Both the position numbers and the translations under genes were made by a program. The notes beneath the pieces are model-generated. The model was not told the DNA's origin. It was given only the letters and a program-made list of their open reading frames with translations, and did not search any database. From positions 62,001-126,000 of the forward strand of contig NZ_JABMCJ010000086.1 of NCBI RefSeq assembly GCF_013359755.1: a stretch of DNA of 64,000 nucleotides, given 5' to 3'. The stretch is from Tardiphaga robiniae (GTDB lineage: Bacteria; Pseudomonadota; Alphaproteobacteria; Rhizobiales; Xanthobacteraceae). Positions 56,546-64,000 of the stretch are shown one piece after another (the first letter of the stretch is position 1; each line of letters starts with the position of its first letter).

Positions 56546-59049
56546 GCCAGCCCCGTCAGCTTTTCCGGGCGCGACGCGCTAGCACCGTGCGGGAAGTAAT
56601 GCAGGCCGATGGAATCCGCGAGCGTCAGCAGATCCTGCTCCAGCGCAAACAGTGACTTGGTGTGGATTTCGGATGCCTCGCCGGTGACCAGCGACGAACG
56701 CAGCGCCACCGCCAGCCGCTGGGGCCGTTCCATCAGGCCGTTCTCCTTCAGCGTCGGCAGGCTGGCGATGTGATCATTTAGTGCCGAGACCTGGAATGCC
56801 ACCGAGCGCGGGTTATAGGGATCGAGCACCACGAGATCGCGGACCGGTGCCAATAGCGGACCAACGAGATAACGCGAGCGATAGGTGATCTGGCAATCGA
56901 CCAGCGTCAGCAGGATATCGAGATCGTCGCTCGTCGCCTCGTCGGACGCGAATTGCCGCGCAAAGCGCGTGGTGTTGATGGCGCGTTCGGCACGGCGCCC
57001 CATTTCGAGGAAACGCCAGCCCGCGGCTCGGTTCATGTTTTCCTGCGCGAGACCGGCGAAGCTCGCCAGTTCCTGCAGCGTGAGTTCGGCCGCACTGACG
57101 ACGTCATCGTCATCTTCGACTTCATGCGCAAGCCGCTCGGCCATTTCGGTGATGACCTGCCAGGCGTCGGGGGACAGCCGTTCGCGCAGCGAGGTGGCGG
57201 TCCGCAATGCAGAGCGCACCAGCGATAGCGCTGAGCCAAACTGCTCTTCGCCCTGCAATGCCTGAGCCGCGATCTTGGCCGGCTGGGAGCGCGAGGTGAG
57301 CGATGTCGCGCCCCAGGTCATCAGCATGCGCTGGATGCGCTCGATCGACTGCTGCGTGGTGGCTCCGCCCTTGCCGGGATCGCGCTGCGGCACGCTGAGT
57401 GCACGGATCAGACGCAGTGTGGATTCGGCGCGCTCGAGATAGCGCCCGAGCCAGAACAGATTGTCGGCGGCGCGACTCGGCACCCAGCCGGCGATGCGGC
57501 GGATACGCACATTGTCGACGGCCGGCAGTAGCGTCGATGCAGCAACGGCCTTGTCGGCCACCACCCAGACGTCGGCGGCGCGTGCGCCCGCGCCCATGGA
57601 GACTGCGCGGGCATCCGGTTGATCCGCAATACGGCAGAAGCCGCCGGGCATGACGGTCCAGCCCTCAGGCGTCGCCGCCGCGAAGACGCGCAGCACGAAC
57701 GGACGCGGCGCGAGCCGGCCATTGTCCCAGACCGGCGTGGTCGAAAGCTGCACCAGCTCCTGCCCTACATAATCGACACCGCGATTGGCAATCGCCGCCT
57801 TCAGGCGCTCGCGTTCATCCGGCGAGAGCTGCGACGGCAGCACGGGCGAGTAGCCAGGGAAACCGGGCACCGCTCCGCCATAGGCGCCTTCGATCGCAAA
57901 GTCGTCGAGCCGCGCCAGCACTTCCTCGCGCGCCGATTTCTGGCCGCACCACCAGGTCGCGATATGCGGCATCTTGAGTGGTTCACCGAGCAGCTTCCGG
58001 CTCAAGCTTGGCAGAAAACCCAAAAGCGCGCGCGCTTCCATGACGCCGGAGCCCGGCATGTTAGCGACGACGACGCCATTCTTTCTGACAACGTCGATCA
58101 GCCCGGGCACACCGAGTTGCGACGAGGCATCGAGCTCCAGCGGGTCGAGCGAATTGGCATCCACGCGGCGCAGCAGCACATCAAGGCGCTTCAGGCCGGC
58201 CACAGTGCGGATGTGCACGCGGTCGCCGGAGACTGCGAGGTCATCGCCTTCCACCAGCAGGAAGCCGAGATAACGCGCCAGCGTCGCATGTTCGAAATAG
58301 GTTTCGCTGAACGGCCCCGGCGACAACAGGCCGACCCGCGGCTCGTCGCGATCGGCCGAGGCGCGCAGGCTGTCGCGAAACGCTTCGAAGAACGGCGCGA
58401 CGCGCTCGACATTCATCGATTTGTAGAGGTCGGTGAAGGCGCGCGACAACACCAGCCGGTTTTCCAGCGCATAGCCCATGCCGGACGGCGCTTGCGTGCG
58501 ATCGCCGAGCACCCACCAGCGGCCATCGGGACCGCGGCCGAGATCGGCGGCATAGACGTTGAGATAGCGCCCACCCGGCGGTTTCACGCCGCGCATCGCA
58601 CGCAGATATTCCGAACTGCCGGCAATCGCCGCCGCCGGGATCGCGCCGGACGCGACGAGGCTGGCATCGCCATAGAGATCGCCGAGAATCTTCTCCAGCA
58701 ACTCCGCACGCTGCGTCATTGCCGCTGAAATCTGCAGCCATTCGGATTCGTCGATCAGGAGCGGCACATGGCTGAGTGGCCAGATCCGGTCGGCGATTTC
58801 GCCGGGCGCGCGGTAGGTGACGCCGGCTTCCCGGAGATGACGGTCGGCAGAGCCGAAGCGGCGTTCGATCTCGACGGGCGCCATGGCGCCGAAGGCCTCG
58901 AAGAACCGCGTCCAGACCTCGCGGGGCGTGCCGTCCTGGGCGATGAATTCGTCGGGAATCCCGGGCAGCCGCTCGTAGTCGCGGGTCCATTGCGCGACTT
59001 TACGATGTCCCGGACGGGGCTTTTTCCCCTGACCGGCCTGTCCCGTCAT
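56542..59049 (-). CDS. Circularly permuted ATP-grasp protein fused to an alpha-E domain
   Basis: The 835-residue protein joins a circularly permuted type 2 ATP-grasp ligase (about 1-480; YERLPGIPDEFIAQDG, RYLNVYAADLGRGPDGRWWV, GLLSPGPFSETYFEHATLAR and VVANMPGSGVMEA) to a C-terminal helical alpha-E/DUF403 domain (about 510-820; ADNLFWLGRYLERAESTLRL). Such ATP-grasp proteins are predicted to form amide bonds on peptides. Many genomes encode the two parts separately, so this is the fused form. The ATG at 59049 follows GGAGAGTCGGA. It lies 31 bp after the upstream transglutaminase-DUF2126 gene. Confidence 0.92.
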   Translation of the reverse strand: MTGQAGQGKKPRPGHRKVAQWTRDYERLPGIPDEFIAQDGTPREVWTRFFEAFGAMAPVEIERRFGSADRHLREAGVTYRAPGEIADRIWPLSHVPLLIDESEWLQISAAMTQRAELLEKILGDLYGDASLVASGAIPAAAIAGSSEYLRAMRGVKPPGGRYLNVYAADLGRGPDGRWWVLGDRTQAPSGMGYALENRLVLSRAFTDLYKSMNVERVAPFFEAFRDSLRASADRDEPRVGLLSPGPFSETYFEHATLARYLGFLLVEGDDLAVSGDRVHIRTVAGLKRLDVLLRRVDANSLDPLELDASSQLGVPGLIDVVRKNGVVVANMPGSGVMEARALLGFLPSLSRKLLGEPLKMPHIATWWCGQKSAREEVLARLDDFAIEGAYGGAVPGFPGYSPVLPSQLSPDERERLKAAIANRGVDYVGQELVQLSTTPVWDNGRLAPRPFVLRVFAAATPEGWTVMPGGFCRIADQPDARAVSMGAGARAADVWVVADKAVAASTLLPAVDNVRIRRIAGWVPSRAADNLFWLGRYLERAESTLRLIRALSVPQRDPGKGGATTQQSIERIQRMLMTWGATSLTSRSQPAKIAAQALQGEEQFGSALSLVRSALRTATSLRERLSPDAWQVITEMAERLAHEVEDDDDVVSAAELTLQELASFAGLAQENMNRAAGWRFLEMGRRAERAINTTRFARQFASDEATSDDLDILLTLVDCQITYRSRYLVGPLLAPVRDLVVLDPYNPRSVAFQVSALNDHIASLPTLKENGLMERPQRLAVALRSSLVTGEASEIHTKSLFALEQDLLTLADSIGLHYFPHGASASRPEKLTGLA

Positions 59050-59080
59050 TCCGACTCTCCAGCCCAAACTGCCTGCATTC

Positions 59081-62000
59081 TCAATGCAGGAGAGGCGTTC
59101 GCAAGTCGAGGGTCAATGGGAATTCAAGTGTGCGTTCTGCCCTTGGCGGAGCGATTTCGCCGGGCGTGTGGCCGATCTCCTCGAACCGGGCCAGCCGCCG
59201 GGCCTCCGCCTCATAGGCATTGACCGGTTTTGTCTCGTAATTGCGGCCGCCGGGATGCGCCACATGATAGACGCAGCCGCCGAGCGACCGCCGATTCCAG
59301 CTGTCATAAATGTCGAAAACCAGCGGCGCATGGACCGGGATCGTCGGATGCAGGCCGGATGCCGGCTGCCAGGCCTTGAAACGGACGCCGGCGACCACCT
59401 CGCCGGCCCGGCCGGTCTCGGTCATCGGCAGCGCCCGGCCGTTGCAGGTAATGATGTGCCGCCCCTGCGTGAAACCGTTGGCCTTCAATTGCAACCGCTC
59501 CACCGAGGAATCAACATAGCGCACGGTGCCGCCGGCCGAGCCCTCCTCGCCCAGCACATGCCAGGGCTCCAGCGCCTGGCGGACTTCCAGCGTGACGCCG
59601 CCATAGGTCACGTGGCCGAACACGGGAAAGCGGAATTCGAGCTGCGCCTCGAACCACTCCTTGGAGAATTCGTAACCGGACCGGCCGAGTTCACTCAGCA
59701 CGTCCTGGAAATCCTCCCAGAGGAAATGCGGCAGCATGAAGCGATCATGCAGCGCCGTGCCCCAGCGGACGAATTTGCCGTCCTGCGGCTCGCGCCACAT
59801 CCGGGCGATCAGCGCGCGGATCAGGAGCTGCTGCGCCAGCGACATGCGCGGATCGGGCGGCATTTCGAGCGCACGGAATTCGACGAGACCGAGGCGACCT
59901 GTCGTACCATCGGGCGAATAGAGTTTATCGATGCAGATCTCTGCACGATGGGTATTGCCGGTGATATCGACGAGGATATGCCGGAACAGCCTGTCGACCA
60001 GCCACAACGGCGCCTTTCCACCGGGTGGCGGCACCTGCGCCAGTGCGATCTCCAATTCATAGAGACCGTCATGCCGTGCTTCGTCGATGCGCGGTGCCTG
60101 ACTGGTCGGACCGATGAACATGCCGGAGAACAGATAGGACAGCGATGGATGGCGCTGCCAATACAGCACGAGGCTCTTCAGGAGATCCGGCCGACGCAGG
60201 AACGGCGAGTCAGCCGGCGAGCTGCCGCCGACCACCACGTGATTGCCACCACCGGTGCCGGTGTGACGACCATCGAGCAGAAACTTGTTGGCGCCGAGCC
60301 GCGTCTTCGCGGCCTCCTCATAGAGAAACGTCGTGGTATCGACGGCCTCGCGCCAGCTCGAGGCGGGATGGATGTTGATCTCCAGCACGCCGGGATCCGG
60401 CGTCACCTTGATGACCTCGACGCGCGGATCGAACGGCGGCGGATAGCCCTCGACATGCACCTGCATCTGCAGTTCTTCGGCCGTCGCCTCCAGCGCCGTC
60501 ACCAGTTCGAGATAATCTTCAAACTTCTCGACCGGCGGCATGAAGGCACAGAGAATGCCGTCACGAATTTCAATCGACATCGCCGTGCGTACACCGCCGG
60601 AACGAATTTGTTGCTCCTGGACATATTGCGCGGCAGGCTGGTTTTCCGCAGACGCGATTTCGTCGAACACCGGCATGTCGCCGCGCGGCTCCAGCGGATC
60701 CTGCTCGACGATGAACGGATATTCCTCTTCGGTGAGATGCGGCAGCGACGACAACGGCAGGCGCAGGCCCATCGGTGAATCGCCGGGCGTCAGGAACAGG
60801 TTGCCACGGCGCAGCTTCCACCGCTCGGACCGCCAGCGTCTGTCCGCGGCCGTCTCCGCATTCCAGCGCTGGATCGGCAGCACGAACCCTTTCGGCCTGT
60901 CGAGGCCATGTTCGAAGACCCGCGCCATGCGCGCACGTTCCTCCGGATCGGGCAATTTGGAGTCGCCAGGCACGACATTGTTCGGCAGGTTCGATTCTTT
61001 CTGCTCCCAATAGACGGGATCCTCGAAGGCCGGAATGACATAGTCCTTCGGCAGCCCAAGCCGCCGCGCCGTGCCTTCGGCGAAGCGCTCGGCACCGCCG
61101 ATATCGGCGCTGCGCGGGCCTTCGATCCGTGAGATCAGCGCATCGTTCTTCCAGATCGGCACGCCGTCCTTGCGCCAGTACAGGCCGAACGCCCAGCGCG
61201 GCAGGCTCTCGCCGGGATACCATTTGCCCTGCCCGTAATGCATCAGGCCACCCGGCGCGAAGCGCGTCCGCAACCGGCGGATCAGATCGTCGCCGAGGCC
61301 GCGTTTGGTGGGGCCGACGGCGGCCGTATTCCACTCCGGCGATTCCATATCGTCGACCGACACGAATGTCGGCTCGCCGCCCATGGTGAGACGCACGTCA
61401 TGCGCCTTCAGATCGGCATCGACCTTTTCGCCGAGCGCGTCGAGCCTGGCCCAGGATTCATCCGAGAACGGCTTGGTGATCCGCGGTGCTTCGCGAATAC
61501 GTTTGACGCCCATCGCGAACGCGAACTCGACTTCGGCGAAGCCCGCCATGCCGGAGATCGGCGCCGCCGACCGGAAATGCGGCGTCGCCGCCACGGGAAC
61601 GTGCCCCTCGCCCGTCAGCATGCCCGAGGTCGCGTCGAAGCCGACCCAGCCGGCGCCGGGGATATAGACTTCGGCCCAGGCGTGCAGATCGGTGAAGTCC
61701 GCTTCGACTTCGGGCGGGCCTTCGATCGGATCGATGTCCGGGCGCAACTGGATCAGATAGCCGGAGACGAAACGTGCAGCGAGACCGAGATGGCGCAGTG
61801 TCTCGATCAGGAGCCACGCAGAGTCGCGGCATGAGCCCGCGCCGGACAGCAGCGTCTCTTCCGGAGACTGCACGCCAGGCTCCATGCGGATGATGTAGTT
61901 GACCTTCTCGCGCAGGCGCGCATTGAGATCGACGAGGAAGTTCACCGTGTTCGGCGCTTCCTTCGCGATCTCTGCCATATAGGCGGTGAAGCGCGGACCT

Positions 62001-62368
62001 GGTTCGGTCGTCGCCATATAGGGCGCGAGTTCGCTCTTCAGGTCATCGGTATAAGCAAACGGAAACGTCTCGGCATAGGGCTCGACGAAGAAGTCGAACG
62101 GATTGATCACGGTCATTTCGGCGGTGAAGTCGACCTCGATCTTCAGCTCATTCGCCGGTTCCGGGAAGACGAAGCGCGCCAGCCAGTTGCCTTGCGGATC
62201 CTGCTGCCAGTTCACGAAGTGATTGGTCGGCGTGACCTTCAGCGAATAACTCAGAATCGGCGTGCGCGCATGCGGCGCGGGTCGCAGCCGGATGGTCTGC
62301 GGCCCCAGCGTGATCGGCCGATCATATTTGTAATGGGTGACGTGGTTCAGTGCGACGAAGATCGACAC
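59081..62368 (-). CDS. Large transglutaminase-DUF2126 protein
   Basis: The 1095-residue protein has an N-terminal transglutaminase region ([20 protein letters not shown]; cysteine in [20 protein letters not shown]; histidine and aspartate in [20 protein letters not shown]). The rest is DUF2126 ([59 protein letters not shown]), which is related to ATP-dependent amidoligases. With the ATP-grasp/alpha-E protein and the small transglutaminase it forms a conserved operon thought to build or modify an unknown peptide. The frame opens with GTG at 62368. It is the first gene of the operon; no promoter was assigned. Confidence 0.93.
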   Translation of the reverse strand: MSIFVALNHVTHYKYDRPITLGPQTIRLRPAPHARTPILSYSLKVTPTNHFVNWQQDPQGNWLARFVFPEPANELKIEVDFTAEMTVINPFDFFVEPYAETFPFAYTDDLKSELAPYMATTEPGPRFTAYMAEIAKEAPNTVNFLVDLNARLREKVNYIIRMEPGVQSPEETLLSGAGSCRDSAWLLIETLRHLGLAARFVSGYLIQLRPDIDPIEGPPEVEADFTDLHAWAEVYIPGAGWVGFDATSGMLTGEGHVPVAATPHFRSAAPISGMAGFAEVEFAFAMGVKRIREAPRITKPFSDESWARLDALGEKVDADLKAHDVRLTMGGEPTFVSVDDMESPEWNTAAVGPTKRGLGDDLIRRLRTRFAPGGLMHYGQGKWYPGESLPRWAFGLYWRKDGVPIWKNDALISRIEGPRSADIGGAERFAEGTARRLGLPKDYVIPAFEDPVYWEQKESNLPNNVVPGDSKLPDPEERARMARVFEHGLDRPKGFVLPIQRWNAETAADRRWRSERWKLRRGNLFLTPGDSPMGLRLPLSSLPHLTEEEYPFIVEQDPLEPRGDMPVFDEIASAENQPAAQYVQEQQIRSGGVRTAMSIEIRDGILCAFMPPVEKFEDYLELVTALEATAEELQMQVHVEGYPPPFDPRVEVIKVTPDPGVLEINIHPASSWREAVDTTTFLYEEAAKTRLGANKFLLDGRHTGTGGGNHVVVGGSSPADSPFLRRPDLLKSLVLYWQRHPSLSYLFSGMFIGPTSQAPRIDEARHDGLYELEIALAQVPPPGGKAPLWLVDRLFRHILVDITGNTHRAEICIDKLYSPDGTTGRLGLVEFRALEMPPDPRMSLAQQLLIRALIARMWREPQDGKFVRWGTALHDRFMLPHFLWEDFQDVLSELGRSGYEFSKEWFEAQLEFRFPVFGHVTYGGVTLEVRQALEPWHVLGEEGSAGGTVRYVDSSVERLQLKANGFTQGRHIITCNGRALPMTETGRAGEVVAGVRFKAWQPASGLHPTIPVHAPLVFDIYDSWNRRSLGGCVYHVAHPGGRNYETKPVNAYEAEARRLARFEEIGHTPGEIAPPRAERTLEFPLTLDLRTPLLH

Positions 62369-62478
62369 AGTGGCGCAACTCCAGCAGCTTTTTTAAGCAG
62401 AACACCGGAGGTGCCAGGGATCAAGCTCTAACAACGGGCACGATGTGCCTCGATTGGGGGCGCTTCACCTAACTCAGC

Positions 62479-62584
62479 CCTCATGGTGAGGAGCGCGCCG
62501 CTTGGCGCGCGTCTCGAACCATGAATCGGAGTGTTGCGCCATCCTTCAAGACGCGGCGCAAGTGCGCCGCTCCTCAGGATGAGG
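62479..62584. repeat. Intergenic inverted-repeat element, family C
   Basis: CCCTCATGGTGAGGAGCGCG at the left and CGCTCCTCAGGATGAGG at the right frame two internal stems, GCGCGCCGCTTGGCGCGC and GCGGCGCAAGTGCGCCGC. Elements of this form are common in Bradyrhizobiaceae genomes. It lies between the UxaA-type gene stop and the transglutaminase-DUF2126 start. Confidence 0.75.
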
Positions 62585-62602
62585 ACGGAGCAGCGGTCCC
62601 CC

Positions 62603-64000
62603 TCACATCGTCGCGCCCAGGACCCAGGGCGCGAACTCCGCGCCGCCGAAATCGAAGCTTTCGCTCTTGGTCGGCGCGCCGGAGGCGGTCTTGAGCATCA
62701 GCTCAAAGATGCGCTGGCCGCATTCCTGCACTGTCTCGTCGCCATCGAGGATGGTTCCGCAATTGATGTCCATGTCCTCTTCCATGCGCTTGAACATCGG
62801 CGTGTTGGTGGCGAGCTTGATGGACGGCGCGGGCTTGCAGCCAAACACGCTGCCGCGGCCGGTGGTGAAGCAGACGAGATTGGCACCGCCGGCGACCTGC
62901 CCTGTCGCCGCAACGGGGTCGTAGCCGGGCGTGTCCATGAACACAAAACCCTTCTTGGTGATCGTCTCGGCATAGTTCAGCACGTCGACGAGATTGGTCG
63001 AGCCGGCCTTGGCCATAGCGCCCAAAGATTTTTCGAGAATGGTGGTGAGGCCGCCGGCCTTGTTGCCGGGACTCGGATTGGCGTTCATCTCGGCGCCCTC
63101 GCGTTCGCAATAGGCATCCCACCAGCGCATCAGCCCGACCAGTTTCTCGCCGACCTCGCGCGACACCGCGCGGCGCGTCAGCAGATGTTCGGCGCCATAG
63201 GTCTCCGGCGTTTCCGACAGCACGACGGTGCCACCGTGACGCACGAGCAGATCGCTCGCCGCGCCGAGCGCCGGATTGGCGGATATGCCCGAATAGCCAT
63301 CGGAGCCGCCGCATTGCAGAGCGACGGTCAATTCGCTGGCAGAGACTTCCTCGCGCGTCACCTTGTTGGCATCGGCCAGCACTTCATTGACGAAGGCAAC
63401 GCCGGCTTCCGTGGTCTTGCGCGTGCCGCCGATTTCCTGGATCTGCATTTCGCGCAAGCGCCCGGCGAGCTTCTGCTCCTGCATCAAGCCGCCGATCTGG
63501 TTGATCTCGCAGCCGAGGCCGAGCACGACCACGTGGGAGAAGTTCACGTGCCGCGCGTAGCCGCCGAGAGTTCGGCGCAGCAGCGTCAGCGGTTCGTCCT
63601 GCGTCATGCCGCAGCCCGTCTTGTGCGTGAGTGCGACGACGCCATCGACATTGGGATAGTCGGCGAGCGGGTTGTGGCCGGTGAAGGGATTCTTCTTGAA
63701 TACATCGGCAACCATGCTGGCGACATGGGCGCTGCAATTCACCGAAGTGAGGATGCCGATATAGTTGCGCGTGGCGACGCGGCCATCGCTGCGCTTGAGA
63801 CCCATGAAGGTGGCGGGCAAATCGAAATTCGGCGTCGGCTTGACGTCGACGCCATAGGCGTAGTCGCGATCGAAATCGCCCATGCCCATGTTCTGCGTAT
63901 GGACATGCTGGCCGGGCGCGATCGGCTGGGTGGCAAAGCCGATGATCTGCCCGTAGCGGCGAATCTCCTCGCCCGTGGCGATGGGCCGGATCGCGACCTT
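62603..64000 (-). CDS. UxaA/GarD-family dehydratase, partial at the window edge
   Basis: The frame is open from its stop at 62603 to the right edge, giving at least 465 residues, and its true start lies outside. The most N-terminal visible part, ATGEEIRRYGQIIGFATQPI, belongs to the SAF-type domain. The large catalytic domain follows: GLKRSDGRVATRNYIGILTS, THKTGCGMTQDEPLTLLRRT, VVVLGLGCEINQIGG, LQCGGSDGYSGISANPALG and GRGSVFGCKPAPSIKLATNT. Family members dehydrate altronate, galactarate or related sugar acids. The substrate cannot be fixed without the neighbours. Confidence 0.93.
   Translation of the reverse strand, partial: KVAIRPIATGEEIRRYGQIIGFATQPIAPGQHVHTQNMGMGDFDRDYAYGVDVKPTPNFDLPATFMGLKRSDGRVATRNYIGILTSVNCSAHVASMVADVFKKNPFTGHNPLADYPNVDGVVALTHKTGCGMTQDEPLTLLRRTLGGYARHVNFSHVVVLGLGCEINQIGGLMQEQKLAGRLREMQIQEIGGTRKTTEAGVAFVNEVLADANKVTREEVSASELTVALQCGGSDGYSGISANPALGAASDLLVRHGGTVVLSETPETYGAEHLLTRRAVSREVGEKLVGLMRWWDAYCEREGAEMNANPSPGNKAGGLTTILEKSLGAMAKAGSTNLVDVLNYAETITKKGFVFMDTPGYDPVAATGQVAGGANLVCFTTGRGSVFGCKPAPSIKLATNTPMFKRMEEDMDINCGTILDGDETVQECGQRIFELMLKTASGAPTKSESFDFGGAEFAPWVLGATM

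Noticed and set aside
59084-60778. 564-codon plus-strand frame opposite the transglutaminase-DUF2126 gene
   Set aside because: Arg/Gln/His-rich complement without motifs; the minus-strand gene is well supported.

Overview
The window reads as a chromosomal segment of a GC-rich alphaproteobacterium of the Bradyrhizobium/Rhodopseudomonas/Afipia type. The grounds are a complete hopanoid set (hpnCDE, shc, hpnG, hpnH with ispH, hpnN, hpnO and hpnP), two perfect EcfG (general stress sigma) promoters, a tandem glycine riboswitch before gcvTHP, and several intergenic inverted-repeat families of the kind common in that group. The genus is inferred; no rRNA or tRNA gene was found.

Layout. 1-527: the 5' end of a gene leaving the window, with an N-terminal PD-(D/E)XK-like nuclease motif and codon use unlike the rest, probably the rim of an accessory or defence region. 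706-13700: a PEP-mutase-family enzyme, a TrmJ-DUF559 fusion, a membrane alpha/beta hydrolase, a NodU-type carbamoyltransferase, isocitrate dehydrogenase, an S9 peptidase, a DUF3455 protein, an atypical SDR and a CPA2 antiporter. In two places here a single gene is flanked by a direct repeat of the 3' end of the gene before it. 13948-21588: alaS, and divergently the glycine riboswitch with gcvT-gcvH-gcvP. 21790-28120: a ferritin-like DUF892 protein under an EcfG promoter, an M20 amidohydrolase, a GMC oxidoreductase, and a metallophosphoesterase-cupredoxin-ECF sigma-anti-sigma operon.

28124-41286 is the hopanoid locus. HpnC/D/E make squalene from farnesyl diphosphate, Shc cyclises it, HpnH adds adenosine, HpnG removes adenine, HpnO makes the amino side chain, and HpnN moves hopanoids to the outer membrane. 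ispH supplies isoprenoid precursors. hpnC-D-E-shc-hpnG are translationally coupled on the minus strand, ispH-hpnH run on plus, and a strong bidirectional hairpin separates them.

41518-47834: two small secreted proteins, then an ABC importer (SBP, ATPase, permease) with an amidohydrolase and a divergent LysR regulator, probably uptake and deamination of a heterocycle. 47858-62368, all on minus: an RND/MMPL permease, eutC, hpnP (hopanoid C-2 methylase, with its own EcfG promoter) and eutB, then a FAD oxidoreductase, a transglutaminase, a circularly permuted ATP-grasp/alpha-E protein and a transglutaminase-DUF2126 protein. The last three form a known but poorly understood peptide-modification system. 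62603-64000 is a UxaA/GarD-type dehydratase cut by the right edge.

Main points of interest: hpnP inserted between eutB and eutC behind a perfect EcfG promoter; the repeated 3'-end-duplication structure around inserted genes; the TrmJ-DUF559 fusion; the self-contained copper/phosphoesterase/ECF operon; and the truncated nuclease gene at the left edge. Gene starts were chosen by Shine-Dalgarno fit and overlap with neighbours, so several differ from the longest possible reading frame.
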